Shown here piece after piece: positions 1-9,959 of a DNA stretch of 64,000 nt; the stretch's first letter is position 1; every line of letters begins with the position of its first letter. The DNA comes from Nicotiana tabacum (taxonomy: Eukaryota > Streptophyta > Magnoliopsida > Solanales > Solanaceae): assembly GCF_000715075.1 (NCBI RefSeq), contig NC_134095.1, forward strand, positions 67,833,990 to 67,897,989. Direction: 5' to 3'. The notes beneath the pieces were generated by a model. It ran no database searches, was not told where the DNA came from, and saw only the letters and a program-made list of their open reading frames with translations. The position numbers were made by a program, and so were the translations under genes.

Positions 1-116
1 GGTAAACAAAAACTGTAAACGGCTCGAAGGCTTTTAGAGAGAGTTGATAGTGTTTGGGTGTAGTGGGAATAAAAACCTCCATCATTTCAAATGTGTCAGG
101 ATCGCCGGGGTGTCAC

Positions 117-962
117 TCAGACATAGTATCTTTTGACTGCATCCGCATTCACTGCTGTTTCGGGATCATTTCCTTCAATGTCACCTAGGTACAATGCTCC
201 TCTTGACAATATCTTCCTGATGATATATGGGCCTTTCCAGTTTGGGGCAAATTTCCCTTTTGCTTCCTGGTGATGTGGCAGAATGCGCCTCAGTACCAAT
301 TGACCTACTTCGAAATTCCTAGGTCGGACTTTCTTGTTGTAAGCGCGGGCCATTCTTCGTTGGTACAACTGTCCGTGACAAACCACGACCATTCGTTTCT
401 CATCAATCAAAGTCGACTGCTCCAATCGAGTCTTAACCCATTCGCTGTCCTCGATTTCTGCTTCAACAATGGTTCGAAGCGAAGGGATTTCTACTTCTGC
501 TGGTATGACAGCCTCGGTCCCATAAACCAAAAGATAAGGAGTTGCTCCTACTGACGTGCGTACCGTAGTGCGATACCCCAACAATGCAAATGGTAACTGC
601 TCATGCCACTGTCGGGAACTATGGATCGTTTTCCTCAAAATCTTCTTGATGTTTTTGTTTGCCGCTTCTACAGCGCCATTGGCCTTCGGCCGATAAGGAG
701 TAGAATTCCTATGCGTTATTTTGAATTGCTCGCATACATCTCCCATCAAGTGACTATTCAAGTTTGCTGCGTTATCTGTGATGATAGTTGCAGGAATACC
801 GAAACGACAAATAAGATTTGAATGTACAAAATCCACTACAGCTTTTTTGGTGACCGACTTGACAGTGACAGCCTCTACCCATTTTGTGAAGTAGTCGATG
901 GCAACCAGTATAAATCTATGTCCATTTGAGGCTTTCGGCTCGATCGGACCAATGACGTCCAT
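117..962 (-). pseudogene. Element A pol: integrase catalytic core and C-terminal domain
   Basis: Integrase joins the retroelement cDNA to host DNA. The segment opens with MDVIGPIEP, the usual start of the Tat-lineage catalytic core. The DD35E triad is visible: D23 in AIDYF, D63 in ITDNA and E99 in GAVEAAN, with 35 residues between the second Asp and the Glu. A GPY/F-type region (NWKGPYII) lies near residue 243, followed by ALYLGDIEG. The HHCC zinc finger lies in frame upstream (about 963-1109) but is cut off by a TGA near 969 and by another TGA at 1110. The segment itself has no internal stop. It ends at a TGA at 117-119 with no chromodomain, as expected for this lineage. Confidence 0.9.
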
Positions 963-2015
963 GCCCCAGGCGACAAATGGTCAAGGTGTAGACATGGGAT
1001 GCAATTCCGTGGGAGGTGCATGAATCAAATCACCGTACACCTGACACTGGTGACACTTCCGAACAAAACTAAAGCAGTCCTTTTCCATAGTTATCCAGTA
1101 ATAACCTGCTCAAAAGATTTTCTTTGCCAAGACGTACCCGTTCATGTGGGGTCCATACACTCCTGCGTGTACTTCGTGCATGATCTTTCTTGCCTCCTCG
1201 GCGTCAACACATCTTAGTAGATTGAGGTCCGGGGTCCTCTTATACAACAATTCACCGCTCAAAAAGAAACCACTTGCATGTCGCCTAATGGTTCTCTTTT
1301 GATCTCCAGTAGCATGCTCGGGGTATTCTTGTGTCTTCAAGAACCTCTTGATATCATGGTACCATGGTTGTATACTTGATCCTGCCTCGATTACATTACA
1401 GTAACCGTGTCTTTCCCTGATTTGGATTTCCAAGGGATCGACGTGGGCGTTGCCTGGGTAAGGTAGCATTGCAGCCAAAGTAGCAAGTGCATCCGCTAGT
1501 TCATTGTGACACCGCGGGATATACCTGAACTCTATTGATTTAAAACGCTTGCTGAGGTCCTCCACGTGCTGTCGGTAAGGAATAAGCTTGACATCCCGAG
1601 TTTCCCATTCACCTTGGGCTTGCCGGATAATTAGGTCAGAATCTCCCACGATCAGTAAGTCTTCGACATCCTGATCGATCGCCATATGCATGCCCATGAT
1701 GCAGGCTTCATACTCAGCTGTATTGTTTGTGCAAAAGAAACGCAGTCTAGCTGTGGCTGGATAATGTTGACCGGAGGGCGAGATCGAAATTGCCCCAATC
1801 CCTACACCTTTGGCGTTTACGGCTCCATCAAAGAACATCTTCCAAACATGAGCGTTCTCCGAGACCACTTCTACAGTGTTTATTTCTTCATCTTGAAAGT
1901 AGGTACTCAATGGCTGGTATTCCTCATCGACTGGATTTTCGGCCAAATGATCTGCTAGCGCCTGGGCTTTCATTGCCGTGCGAGTGACATAGACTATGTC
2001 GAATTCAGTAAGCAA
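963..2015 (-). pseudogene. Element A pol: archaeal-type RNase H and integrase zinc-finger region
   Basis: The open part (1110-2015) holds a second, archaeal-type RNase H that degrades the RNA strand during reverse transcription. All four acidic positions are visible: D in FFDGA (about residue 64), E in AEYEA (about 103), D in VGDSDL (about 125) and D in LADALA (about 174). The start is artificial: it follows an in-frame TGA at 2037-2039 that separates it from the first RNase H. The reading frame continues past the TGA at 1110-1112 into the integrase HHCC finger (HCQ-type CxxC readable around 1030-1060) and meets another TGA near 969. Both stops look like single-base changes. Element B has an equivalent region at 44448-45995. 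Confidence 0.85.
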
Positions 2016-2036
2016 AATTTGCCACTTGGCCAGTCT

Positions 2037-3074
2037 TCAGGTAGGCATTGGTTTCTGAAATATATACTTCAAAGGATCCAGCCTGCTTATGAGGAAAGTA
2101 GTGTGAGCTTGGAGATAGTGTCTCAGTTTCTGAGCCACCCACGTTAAAGCGCAACACGTTCTTTCCAATAGAGTATACTTGGCCTCGTAGCCGGTGAACT
2201 TCTTGCTCAAGTAGTAGATTGCTTGCTCTTTCTTTCCGGTTTTGTCATGTTGTCCAAGGACGCAACCGAAAGAATTTTCCAAGACTGTCAGGTACAAGAA
2301 CAGTGGTCTCTCTGGCTCTGGTGGGACCAAAACCGGGGGATTTGAAAGATATTCTTTAATTTTGTCAAAAGCTTTTTGACATTCGGCCATCCATTTGATC
2401 GCTGCGTCTTTCCTCAAAAGCTTGAATATGGGCTCACACGTGCTCGTCAGCTGGGCAATGAATCGACTGATATAGTTTAACCTGCCCAACAAACTCATCA
2501 CGTCTTTCTTCGTTCTTGGGGGAGGTAGATCTCTGATAGATTTTATCTTTGTTGGATCTAATTCGATACCTCTCCTGCTTACTATGAAGCCCAAAAGCTT
2601 GCCCGATGGGACTCCGAAAGCACATTTGGCTGGGTTCAGCTTCAAGTCGTACTTCCTCAGTCTCTCGAAGAATTTCCTCAAGTCTTGGATGTGATTATCC
2701 TGCGTCTTGGACTTGACTATCACGTCGTCCACGTACACCTCTATTTCTTGATGCATCATGTCATGAAAAATGGCAGTCATGGCCCTCATGTAAGTAGCCC
2801 CAGCATTCTTCAGACCAAATGGCATGACCCAATAACAGTAGGTGCCCCAAGGCGTGGTGAAGGCAGTTTTCTCAGCGTCTTCTTCATCCATCAATACCTG
2901 ATGATACCCAGCGTAACAATCTATGAAAGACTGTATCTCGTGCTTGGCACAATTATCAATAAGGATGTGGATGTTGGGCAGTGGGAAATTATCTTTGGGA
3001 CTTGCTCTATTCAAATCTCGGTAATCTACACATACCCGAGTCTTCCCGTCTTTTTTTTGGTACTGGAACCACAT
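2037..3074 (-). pseudogene. Element A pol: reverse transcriptase and degenerate gypsy-type RNase H
   Basis: This is the RNA-dependent DNA polymerase of the element. SFIDCYAGYHQ (about residues 49-59) carries the first catalytic Asp and YVDD (residues 114-117, about 2724-2735) the other two. LGFIVS and the thumb region LPPPRTKKDVMSLLGRLNY follow. A gypsy-type RNase H begins near residue 245 (FLYLTV...), but the expected first acidic residue before NSFGCVLGQ is missing, so this domain looks inactive, as is typical when an archaeal-type RNase H is also present. The segment is joined to its upstream part by a frameshift at an 8-base A run (plus-strand T run 3051-3058; seven would keep frame). It stops at a TGA at 2037-2039, after which homology continues in frame. 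Confidence 0.88.
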
Positions 3075-3571
3075 TTGCCAACCATGTTGTATATTGGACC
3101 ACCCGAATCACTCCCGTTTTCAGTTGTTTGGTGATCTCCTCTTTAATCTTGTCACGGACCTCAGTTTTGAACTTTCGTTGCTTTTGTTGAACTGGAGGAC
3201 AATCAGGGTGAATTGGCAATTTATGAACCACTAGATCGACACCTAGTCCCGGCATATCATCGTATGACCAAGCAAACACATCTTTAAATTCAAAAAGAAG
3301 TTGAATTATCATGTCTCGCGTTTTCTTGTCCGTGTGAATGCTTATTTTGGTCTCCCGGATTTCTTCAGGAGTTCCTAAATTAACCGGTTCGGTGTCATTC
3401 AGATTTAGCTTAGGTTTGTTCTCAAAATGTTCCAACTCTCGGTTTATTTCCCTAAAAGCCTCTTCTTCATCATATTCTGGTTCTGGGTTCATTATTTCAC
3501 AATTAAATAGCTCGTTGTAATCTGGGCGTGAAGTCCGCAAGCATGTCATATTTAAAGCCACATTATTATAA
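3007..3571 (-). pseudogene. Element A pol exon 2: acidic linker and N-terminal RT
   Basis: This is the first coding segment after the intron. Splicing at 3572 would join a partial codon (GG) from the protease exon to T at 3571 and continue in frame through NMTC into an acidic linker, then FKDVFAWSYDDMPGL and VVHKLP, the usual entry to Tat-lineage RT. It runs to WLANVVPVPK, where the homopolymer frameshift at 3051-3058 sends it out of frame; the final 20 or so residues are therefore not homologous. No convincing ATG lies upstream and an AUG here is not needed if the intron is removed. The matching segment in element B begins at 43205 and in F at 25400. Confidence 0.82.
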
Positions 3572-3784
3572 CTGAAAGAAAAGATAAAGGAAAAATAACA
3601 AAATCAGAACAAAGGAAAAATGGAAAAACAACGATGATTTTTTTTTTATTTTTTCTTCTTGAAATTTGGAAGACAACAATGTTTACAAACTCAGGGACTC
3701 AAAACAACAATTAAAAGAAGAAAACATCCAAGTTATATCCTGGAGATAACTTGTGATGCAGGAAAGGTGGCAGGACAGGTCTAC
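3572..3784 (-). other. Element A: intron between protease and RT (predicted)
   Basis: On the minus strand the 5' splice site reads GG|GTAGAC (GT at 3784-3783) and the 3' site TTTCTTTCAG|T after a T-rich stretch (AG at 3573-3572). Removal of 213 bases joins the two reading frames without a shift. The gag-pro stop codon TAG (3783-3781) lies inside the donor, so unspliced RNA ends after protease while spliced RNA reads into RT. An intron at this place is established for Ogre elements. Elements B and F have the same arrangement. Confidence 0.75.
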
Positions 3785-4986
3785 CCGGACTTCCGCCTAG
3801 TCGGGAATGGCGTGGCCTCCCAGTTTCGGAGTTTGGCGTTTTGCCCCATATATAGTATTTCGGCAGTGCTGGTGCCTTCTCCTGGTTGAACCATGTGAGC
3901 CTCGTAGAGCATTTCTCTCATTGCCCCACATATCTCCTCGATTTCCTCAGCCGTGAAAACCTCATCGTCTTCTTCTTCAGTGTATCTTGGTTCGACGAAA
4001 GTTTCATATAAATCCGGCAGTGGCCGAGGCAGTTTCCAACCCCCATTCTTCCTCTTCTTTGCCCATTCTTCATCTTCCGGAGTGGGTTGAAAACCAATAC
4101 CGAAAAGTCTCTTGGTGGAAGGCAAAGTGATGGGTTCCGTTATTCCTTGCAGGGTTCGTCCGAGCCCTTTCCCTGGCCTGAATCCGTGTCGGATCATCTC
4201 TTTAGCCACCATGATCGAGGCGTTATACAAGAAAGGTTGGGGGCAAGGTATTCCCTCTTCATGTTGCTCTGCTAACACAATCTCGAAAGCTTGATAGACC
4301 GTGTGTTCACTCCCTTCTCTTGGTTCCAGATATGGGATGGACGGGTCCCGATAAATAGCATGCTCGTCTTCTCCATGGACCACAATCTCTCGGTATTCGT
4401 ACTCAAACTTCGCCATCTGGTGAAGAGTGGAAGGCACAGCTCCCGCCGCATGAATCCAAGGTCTGCCGAGGAGGAAATTGTAGGACGTGGCCATGTCAAG
4501 CACTTGGAAAGTTACCTCAAACTCCACTGGCCCTATGGTCAACATCAAATCTATTTCCCCAAGGGTGTCTCTCTTGATGCCGTCAAAATCCCTCACGCAG
4601 ACATTATTAGGGCGGATTCTTCCGGTCCCAATTTCCATTCTCTGTAGTGTGGAGAGCGGACAAATGTCGACACCTGAACCCCCATCCAACATTACCCGCT
4701 TGACGTAGTTGTCTTCGCATTTAACTGTTAGATGCAAGGCTTTGTTGTGTGCCACTCCCTCTGGGGGTAAATCATTCTTGCTGAAAGAGACTTGGTTGAT
4801 GGCAAAGAACCTCTCTGTTATCCGTTCCAGTTGTTCAACTGAGGTTTCAGCTGGTACGTATGCTTCGTTCAGGGTCTTGAGTAAGATATTTTGATGCTCG
4901 GTTGACCTCATTAGCAGAGATTGCATGGACACTTGCTCAGGGCACTTGCGCAGTTGATCTACTACTTCGTAGTCTGGCATTTTCAT
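3781..4986 (-). pseudogene. Element A: aspartic protease with G-patch region
   Basis: This retropepsin-type protease would process the Gag-Pol polyprotein. The active-site loop reads LDGGSG (catalytic D at residue 101), altered from the VDNGSS form in element B, and the flap/second-half motif LLGRPWI follows at 172-178. Residues about 264-287 form a G-patch: GFRPGKGLG then LQGITEPI. An acidic tail ends in PTRRKSG at the TAG that overlaps the intron donor. The segment is open throughout, but upstream it is separated from the gag-pro linker by a frameshift near 4986-5010, so the ATG shown is probably internal. The family resembles the retroviral-type protease of Tat elements. Confidence 0.82.
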
Positions 4987-5269
4987 TTGTTGGAAAATGA
5001 ACGCTTACAGGCTTTTTTGGCGGGAAGCGTCTCCGTGTGGCGTTGTTCAGCTCTTGGGTGTTTGAATACCTTCCAATGAAAGTAATTTCCGAAAGTTCCT
5101 CCGTGACTTCTTTACCTTTGTACGTTACCAACGTCCTTTGATAATTCCACGGCACTGTGGACGGGTTGGCCATCGGCTTTTGTGGCACGCGTCCGATAAC
5201 CACTGGCTCATTCAGCCGAGGTGGTTGAATCGTCCCCCGGACCACATAGGCGCCTTTCGGTATGTACAT
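4937..5269 (-). pseudogene. Element A: gag-protease linker region
   Basis: The segment carries VPWNYQRTLVTYKGKEV, matching LPWNYERVTVTYKGKEV of element B (41620-41660), a conserved stretch just upstream of the protease. The last 25 or so residues are out of frame because of a small indel near 4986-5010, so this segment and the protease would form one reading frame in an intact element. There are no catalytic motifs of its own. It is separated from the gag C-terminal part by the stop or shift at 5270-5312. Confidence 0.65.
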
Positions 5270-5311
5270 AGGTTTTGCCCTTTTGACCTCGAAGCTCTGC
5301 GGCTTCTCTGC

Positions 5312-6067
5312 TCAACCTCGTGGGATGGAAAGAACTCCATTCTTCACAGGCACCGCCTTCTTCTCCACCTTCTTTTCGGGCTCGCACTTTACAGTATTGG
5401 CTTTTTCCCCCTTTTCTGGTTTCTGGGCTGTTTCAGGCTTTTTCCCTGCGTCGACAATGGCGATTATAGCTTTTAAAGTAGGGTCAAATTCTTTGTCTTC
5501 GCAAATCATTCCGATCAGCGGCCCATTATTGTGAGCAGGTAATGGATTGTTAGTCACATTTGGGACCTCCTCGTCCCTTAGCACTATTTTCCCTTGCTCT
5601 ATTAAATTCTCGACCACTCTTCTCAATGACCAGCAGTCATTTGTATCGTGCCCCTCGGCCCCTGAATGATAGGCGCATCTGACACCGGCTTTGTAAGAAG
5701 GTGATGCCGGGTTGTGCCTTGTCTGAGGGACTGGCTGCATGAAACCCAACTGGACTAGCTTCGGGAACAAAGTAGAGTATGGCTCACCGATAGGCGTGAA
5801 AGTCCGCCTTCTAGGTGGTTCCTGAGGACGGAAGTTATTTTGCGGAGGCTGTGGGTTATAGTGGTTGCGGTAAGGAGGCTGATTTCTGGGAGGTGGAGCT
5901 TGGCCTCGATTGGCTTGCTGCGGAGGGTGGACATAAGGCTGGGTGTTCATAACCATGTAGGGTTGAGGAGCATATGCCATGTTTTGGTGGGGGTAGTAGT
6001 GTTGTGGAGTCCTCTCTGGAAAACGGGGCCTGGGATTACGATATTCCCTTGCTTCTGATGCTGCCAT
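5312..6067 (-). pseudogene. Element A gag: C-terminal nucleocapsid part
   Basis: A proline-, glutamine- and asparagine-rich stretch (residues about 20-90) is followed by RRRTFTPIGEPYSTLF and then a zinc-knuckle-like motif CAYHSGAEGHDTNDC of form CX2HX5HX4C, which differs from the canonical CX2CX4HX4C. Nucleocapsid knuckles bind the element RNA. WSLRRVVENLIEQG and NNPLPAHNNGP follow, conserved in F and in part in B. The real reading frame enters from the capsid segment; a 7-base A run (plus-strand T run near 6080-6090) causes the shift between the two. The tail is lysine- and glutamate-rich. Confidence 0.8.
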
Positions 6068-6768
6068 AGCCGTTTCCTCCTTTTTTTCCCTCTTGCCATT
6101 CCTCCAGACCCGCTTTGGACGGCTTGGGAGGTTGCCCTTATGGCTGCTTGACTCAAAATCCTACCCGTTTTTAGCCCATTCTCCACCATCTCTCCAATCT
6201 TAATTGCTTCTGCGAACGGCTTTCCCATGGCTGACATCATGTTTTGGAAATAGTCAGACTCTTGAGCCTGGAGAAAAGTAGTGACCATTTCCACCTCATC
6301 CATGGGAGGCTTCACCCTTGACGCCTGCTCGCGCCACTTAATAGCATATTCTCTGAAGATTTCTGAAGGTTTCTTCTTCAAATTCGACAGAGAATTTTGG
6401 TCTGGTGCGATGTCGATGTTATACTGGAATTGTCTCACAAAATCTCTGGCGAGATCATCCCATATATGCCATCGGGACATGTCCTGGTCCATGTACCATT
6501 CCGAAGCTATTCCTACCAGACTTTCCCCAAAATATGCCATTAGCAATTCCTCTTTTCCGCCGGCTCCCCGCAATTGGTTGCAATATTTCTTGAGGGGAGC
6601 AATGGGGTCACCGTGCCCGTCGTACTTCTCAAACTTTGGGGTCTTGAAACCCACTGGTAGGTGCACGTGAGGGAACATGCATAGGTTGGTGTAAGAGACG
6701 TTTTTCTGTCCGCTCAAACCTTGCATGTTCTTCAAACTCTGTTCAAGGCTTCTCATTCTTTTGGCCAT
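5947..6768 (-). pseudogene. Element A gag: capsid domain (retrotransposon gag family)
   Basis: This region matches the plant retrotransposon gag domain: GFKTPKFEKYDGHGDP, then LLMAYFGESLVGIASEWY and WDDLARDFVRQFQYN, then a PPMDEVEMVTTFLQAQ segment. It would assemble virus-like particles. The last 60 or so residues after GGMARG are out of frame owing to a homopolymer indel near 6080-6090. Upstream it is joined in frame to the N-terminal gag segment through a single TAG at 6796-6798, so the apparent ATG at 6768 need not be the real start. Equivalents are at 40117-40788 (B) and 23869-24480 (F). Confidence 0.85.
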
Positions 6769-6795
6769 CTCATTTTGTTTAGCAATTCTGGGGTT

Positions 6796-7296
6796 CTAAT
6801 CCTGCCCAGGTGCAAGCTCGCACTGAGGCTGTGGAGGATGAGTGCTGGTGGCGAACCTAGTTGGTTCCATTGAGAAAGATGGTGCTTGGAATGTAAACGA
6901 GGACAAGTCAAAATTCGGCTTGTATGCAGCAGGTTGTGCCGTGATCGGGCAAGGTGGTGCAGTAAAGATGTTTGTGTTTACATCCGATGTTGACGCTCGG
7001 GGATAAGACTCAGAGGGCGATCCAGCAGAGAAGGCCGAAATGGCTGGGTATCCAAACGGGGTAGCAGGATAGCTTATGGGGACATTAGAAGTCCCGCTTG
7101 TCCTGGAGAATAACTCAGGGAATCCAGGGACGATGCTTGGTGGCTCTTTTCCGTTATTCCAGTCATCCAGCATTTCCAACATGCGGAGCCGTAGGATTCT
7201 ATTTTCTTCCGCAGTTGCGGACTCAGGCGTGAGGACGGCCGAGCTAGAACTTTCCTCGGAAATAGGGATTGTTGGCAACGGAATCTCTGAAGACAT
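6796..7296 (-). pseudogene. Element A gag: N-terminal part
   Basis: This Ser/Pro/Thr-rich segment starts at an ATG at 7296 (MSSEIPLPTIP) and contains a short helical region (ENRILRLRMLEMLDDW). It leads to a TAG at 6796-6798, probably from CAG, after which the frame continues directly into the capsid part. It has little recognisable similarity outside the family. The ATG is the first in frame after the non-coding spacer, so it is the likely gag start. Confidence 0.65.
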
Positions 7297-7902
7297 TTCT
7301 ATACTTCCTTTTGACCTTGTGAAGTAAGTGTGAGCACTGCCTCCTGTCTTAACAATAGGTAATTAAACACTCCCTTTCGATCTCGTGAAATATGAGTGCG
7401 AGGCCAGACTTTCACCAAACCAACCACCTTTTCCAAAAACCTGGAAGGAACTCAACGACAAACGAACGGTTAATTTGAATCAAATAACAGATAGGCAACC
7501 TCACGTTGGGGCATGATGCACCTATACAGTTAAGGGGATTCCTACATGTTTGCGACGAAAGCATGTGTCATTCCAGTTTCCTTTTGGGATTCTCCTTTTC
7601 TCTTTCTCTTTTTTTTTATTATTTTTATATTGTGTTTTTCTTTCTCCCTTTTGTTAATTTTTTTTTTGTTAAAATGTGACCGGATCCGATGAGGATTGCC
7701 TACGTATCATGATGCCACGCGAATCAGATCATTTCGTAGTTCAAAAACAAATGAGTGTAAGAAGAAACATACCTTTATTACTGAAACGATCTATTACAAA
7801 CATCATTTTCACAAAAGGAAAAGCAAACCTTGAAAAATAAGCCTAGACTAAAACACCCTGATGCGAAAGGACAGACAGAAAATGTTAAGATACAGACTCG
7901 AC
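7297..7902 (-). other. Element A: ORF1-gag spacer
   Basis: This is non-coding. It holds T-rich (minus-strand A-rich) tracts near 7600-7675 and one copy of the GATACGTAGGC motif (7681-7735). The same arrangement, motif then purine-rich tract, occurs at 38762-39438 in element B. Confidence 0.6.
7681..7735 (-). other. GATACGTAGGC two-hairpin motif, copy A-2
   Basis: On the minus strand the core GATACGTAGGCA (about 7697-7708) is followed by ATCC-TCATC-GGAT, a 4-bp hairpin with a 5-nt loop, and then CCGGTCAC. The upstream hairpin is weak in this copy; element B has the same weakness at the equivalent site. Confidence 0.6.
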
Positions 7903-8913
7903 TTATGAGTTCATTATGGTTTTAAAAATTGGTGCCCGCGGGGCATCATTCGGCCTCGCCGCGGTCCTAGGTGCGAGATCCCTTTCGAGTTGCTCCAACT
8001 CGTGCATGGTCTGCTTGACATAACCCATCACTGCTGAGAGAACGGTAACGCTGGTCATGTTCTCACACCGTAGACACCGTCTGATAATAGCGTGGGCAAT
8101 GGCCCTGATCCTATCTCTGGTTTGTTTCTTCCCTATGAGTAGGCATCTTATCTGATCACTGCACGTCTTGAATACCTGAGAATCCTGTATATGCTGATTC
8201 TTCAGCTACCGTACTTCTGTCTTCATTTGGGCCAACAAGTTGTAATAGTATCTGCTTTCCAATTGGAAATCCTTGGTCTGCTTAACTGCTTCAAACTCAA
8301 GTGTGGTTATCTCTCTCTTCATTTTGGCAACAGTTTTCTCGTGGTCGCGTTTCAATTGGTTCAAGTATCGGAGATGCTTCTCTACTCTTGTTCCCCACTG
8401 TGCCTTGAGCTTTGCCATAACCTTTTCAGATTCTTCTAAACCATCTCGTCATTCCATGACTTCTCTTTTTAAACCCTTAATCAACTGCTGGTCTGATCGA
8501 CTTCTGGGCTGTTCATCAAGAGACAATCTCAATTTTTGGATTTGGGCCTTAAGTTCTTCATTCTCTTGGATCAATTTATTCTTTTCGCTTCGATCCGCCA
8601 CAATTTGTATGCTGTTATTGAATTTCAGACTGTCAATTTGTAGCTTCAAATCACCGATCTCTGCCCGATACCCCTTTTCTTTTGCTAACCAGTTCCATTG
8701 CCCTTGGGACGATTCTACAAAATCTTTGAGATGCGGTTTCTTAGCTGGTCTTTCGCAAGACAGGTCGCCTCTGAACCAAGCGTGATACCCTGGGGCAACT
8801 TCCTCTTTTGCTATATCCATCACACAAGTGCTTGCTGTCAAATGTTGGCACTCACTCCAGATTTGGCGAACTTCTTCTTCGGAGAAACGACCGTCCGGAC
8901 TGATTTCAATCAC
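7903..8913 (-). pseudogene. Element A ORF1: C-terminal coiled-coil part
   Basis: This is the second half of the extra ORF upstream of gag. It is rich in Lys, Glu, Gln and Leu with heptad-like spacing (LKLQIDSLKF, LIQENEELKAQIQKLRL, LKAQWGTRVEKHLRYL), consistent with a coiled coil. In-frame stops at about 8449 (TGA) and 8206-8208 (TAG) break it. Beyond them the frame continues to a CxxC pair in RRCLRCENMT and ends at a TAA at 7903-7905. Upstream a TAA near 8914 and a one-base shift near 9010 separate it from the DUF7745-like part. Element B has the same order at 37895-38761. The function is unknown; self-association is likely from the coiled coil. Confidence 0.7.
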
Positions 8914-9011
8914 TTAGGTACTCAGATCTTCATCTTTCGGCACCACTTGATATCTCCCAAGTTGCCTCAAAACCCGATATGGTGCATAGGGTTGGATGCT
9001 TTTAAGTCCCA

Positions 9012-9959
9012 TCAACAGAAAGTGGGGCCTGGTTGCGGCATGTATATGATTTCCTCAATAGGCGACCATCCGAGCGTCCACTGGATTTGGCTAGCAGCGA
9101 TAGTTCGGAGAAATGAGGTCCATGATGTGACTCCCTCAGGTAAATTGAACCCTTTGATTCTTGTGTAGAATTCTCCAATACAAGTTTTTTCGGGCGAACC
9201 GTAACCCAAGAGTGGGGAGCCGTGGCATAAATGATCGGTCATCCACATTTGCAACAGTAGGTTACATCCTTCGAAAAAGTCGCCCCTGGCTTGACAAGCA
9301 GTGAGAGCCCGGATAATGTCAGCCATAATCATAGGCGCCAGAGTACTTTTATCTTGGGTAAGCAAAGTACTGACGACCCCAGTTACTTTTAGATCGATGT
9401 TTCCGTCCTTCCTTGGGAACACTATAAGACCCAAGAAGGCTGTCATAAAAGCTAACAGCCTGTGTTCGTCCCACTTTTGTCGGTTGCCTCTACTACACAG
9501 TTTGAAATCCAGCTTATTGAACCCGCCCTCGTGACCGTATCTAGCATACATGAGGTGGAGATTGTAGAAACCTTTGGCAAGATCTGGATGGTGAAATGTT
9601 CGGGGTATTTTCAGGAAATCCAGAAACCGGTGTACCGTGACGGCCCTAGGTGCAATCAAGTATTTGAACCTTAACCGAGCTTCATCACCCCCAATGTATC
9701 CCGCTATTTCTTCCAAAGTCGGGGTGAGCTCGAAGTCTGAGAAATGAAATACATTGTGCGCCGAATCCCAGTAAGTGACCAATGATCTGATAATATCGCC
9801 CTGAGGCTGAATGTCTAGTAAATCCGGGAGATCTTTCAGATATTTCCTTACTTTGCCTTGCCCCTCCTTGCCTAAGTCGTTCCACCATAATCGCAACTCA
9901 AAATGGATCTTGGTCATTATTGAAAAAGGTTCGTTTTGTATCGTGCTCATCCTGCACAT
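9012..9959 (-). pseudogene. Element A ORF1: DUF7745/plant-mobile-domain-like part
   Basis: This is the first half of ORF1, beginning MCRMSTIQNEPF at 9959. It contains ELRLWWNDLG, VTYWDSAHNVFHFSDFELTPTLEEIAGY, APRAVTVHRFLDFLKIP and FPRKDGNIDLKVTGVVSTLL, the pattern I know from DUF7745 proteins, which resemble the plant mobile domain. Their role is not established; Ogre elements are known to carry an uncharacterised ORF1 at this place. The segment is uninterrupted for 315 residues, then a one-base shift near 9010 ends it; homology to element B (LKSIQPYA...) continues in another frame. Its conservation over about 300 residues in A, B and C argues that it is a real protein. Family name from memory, not from a search. 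Confidence 0.75.

Noticed and set aside
2685..3134. Plus-strand open frame of 149 residues
   Set aside because: It is antisense to the RT of element A, whose motifs are clear on the minus strand.
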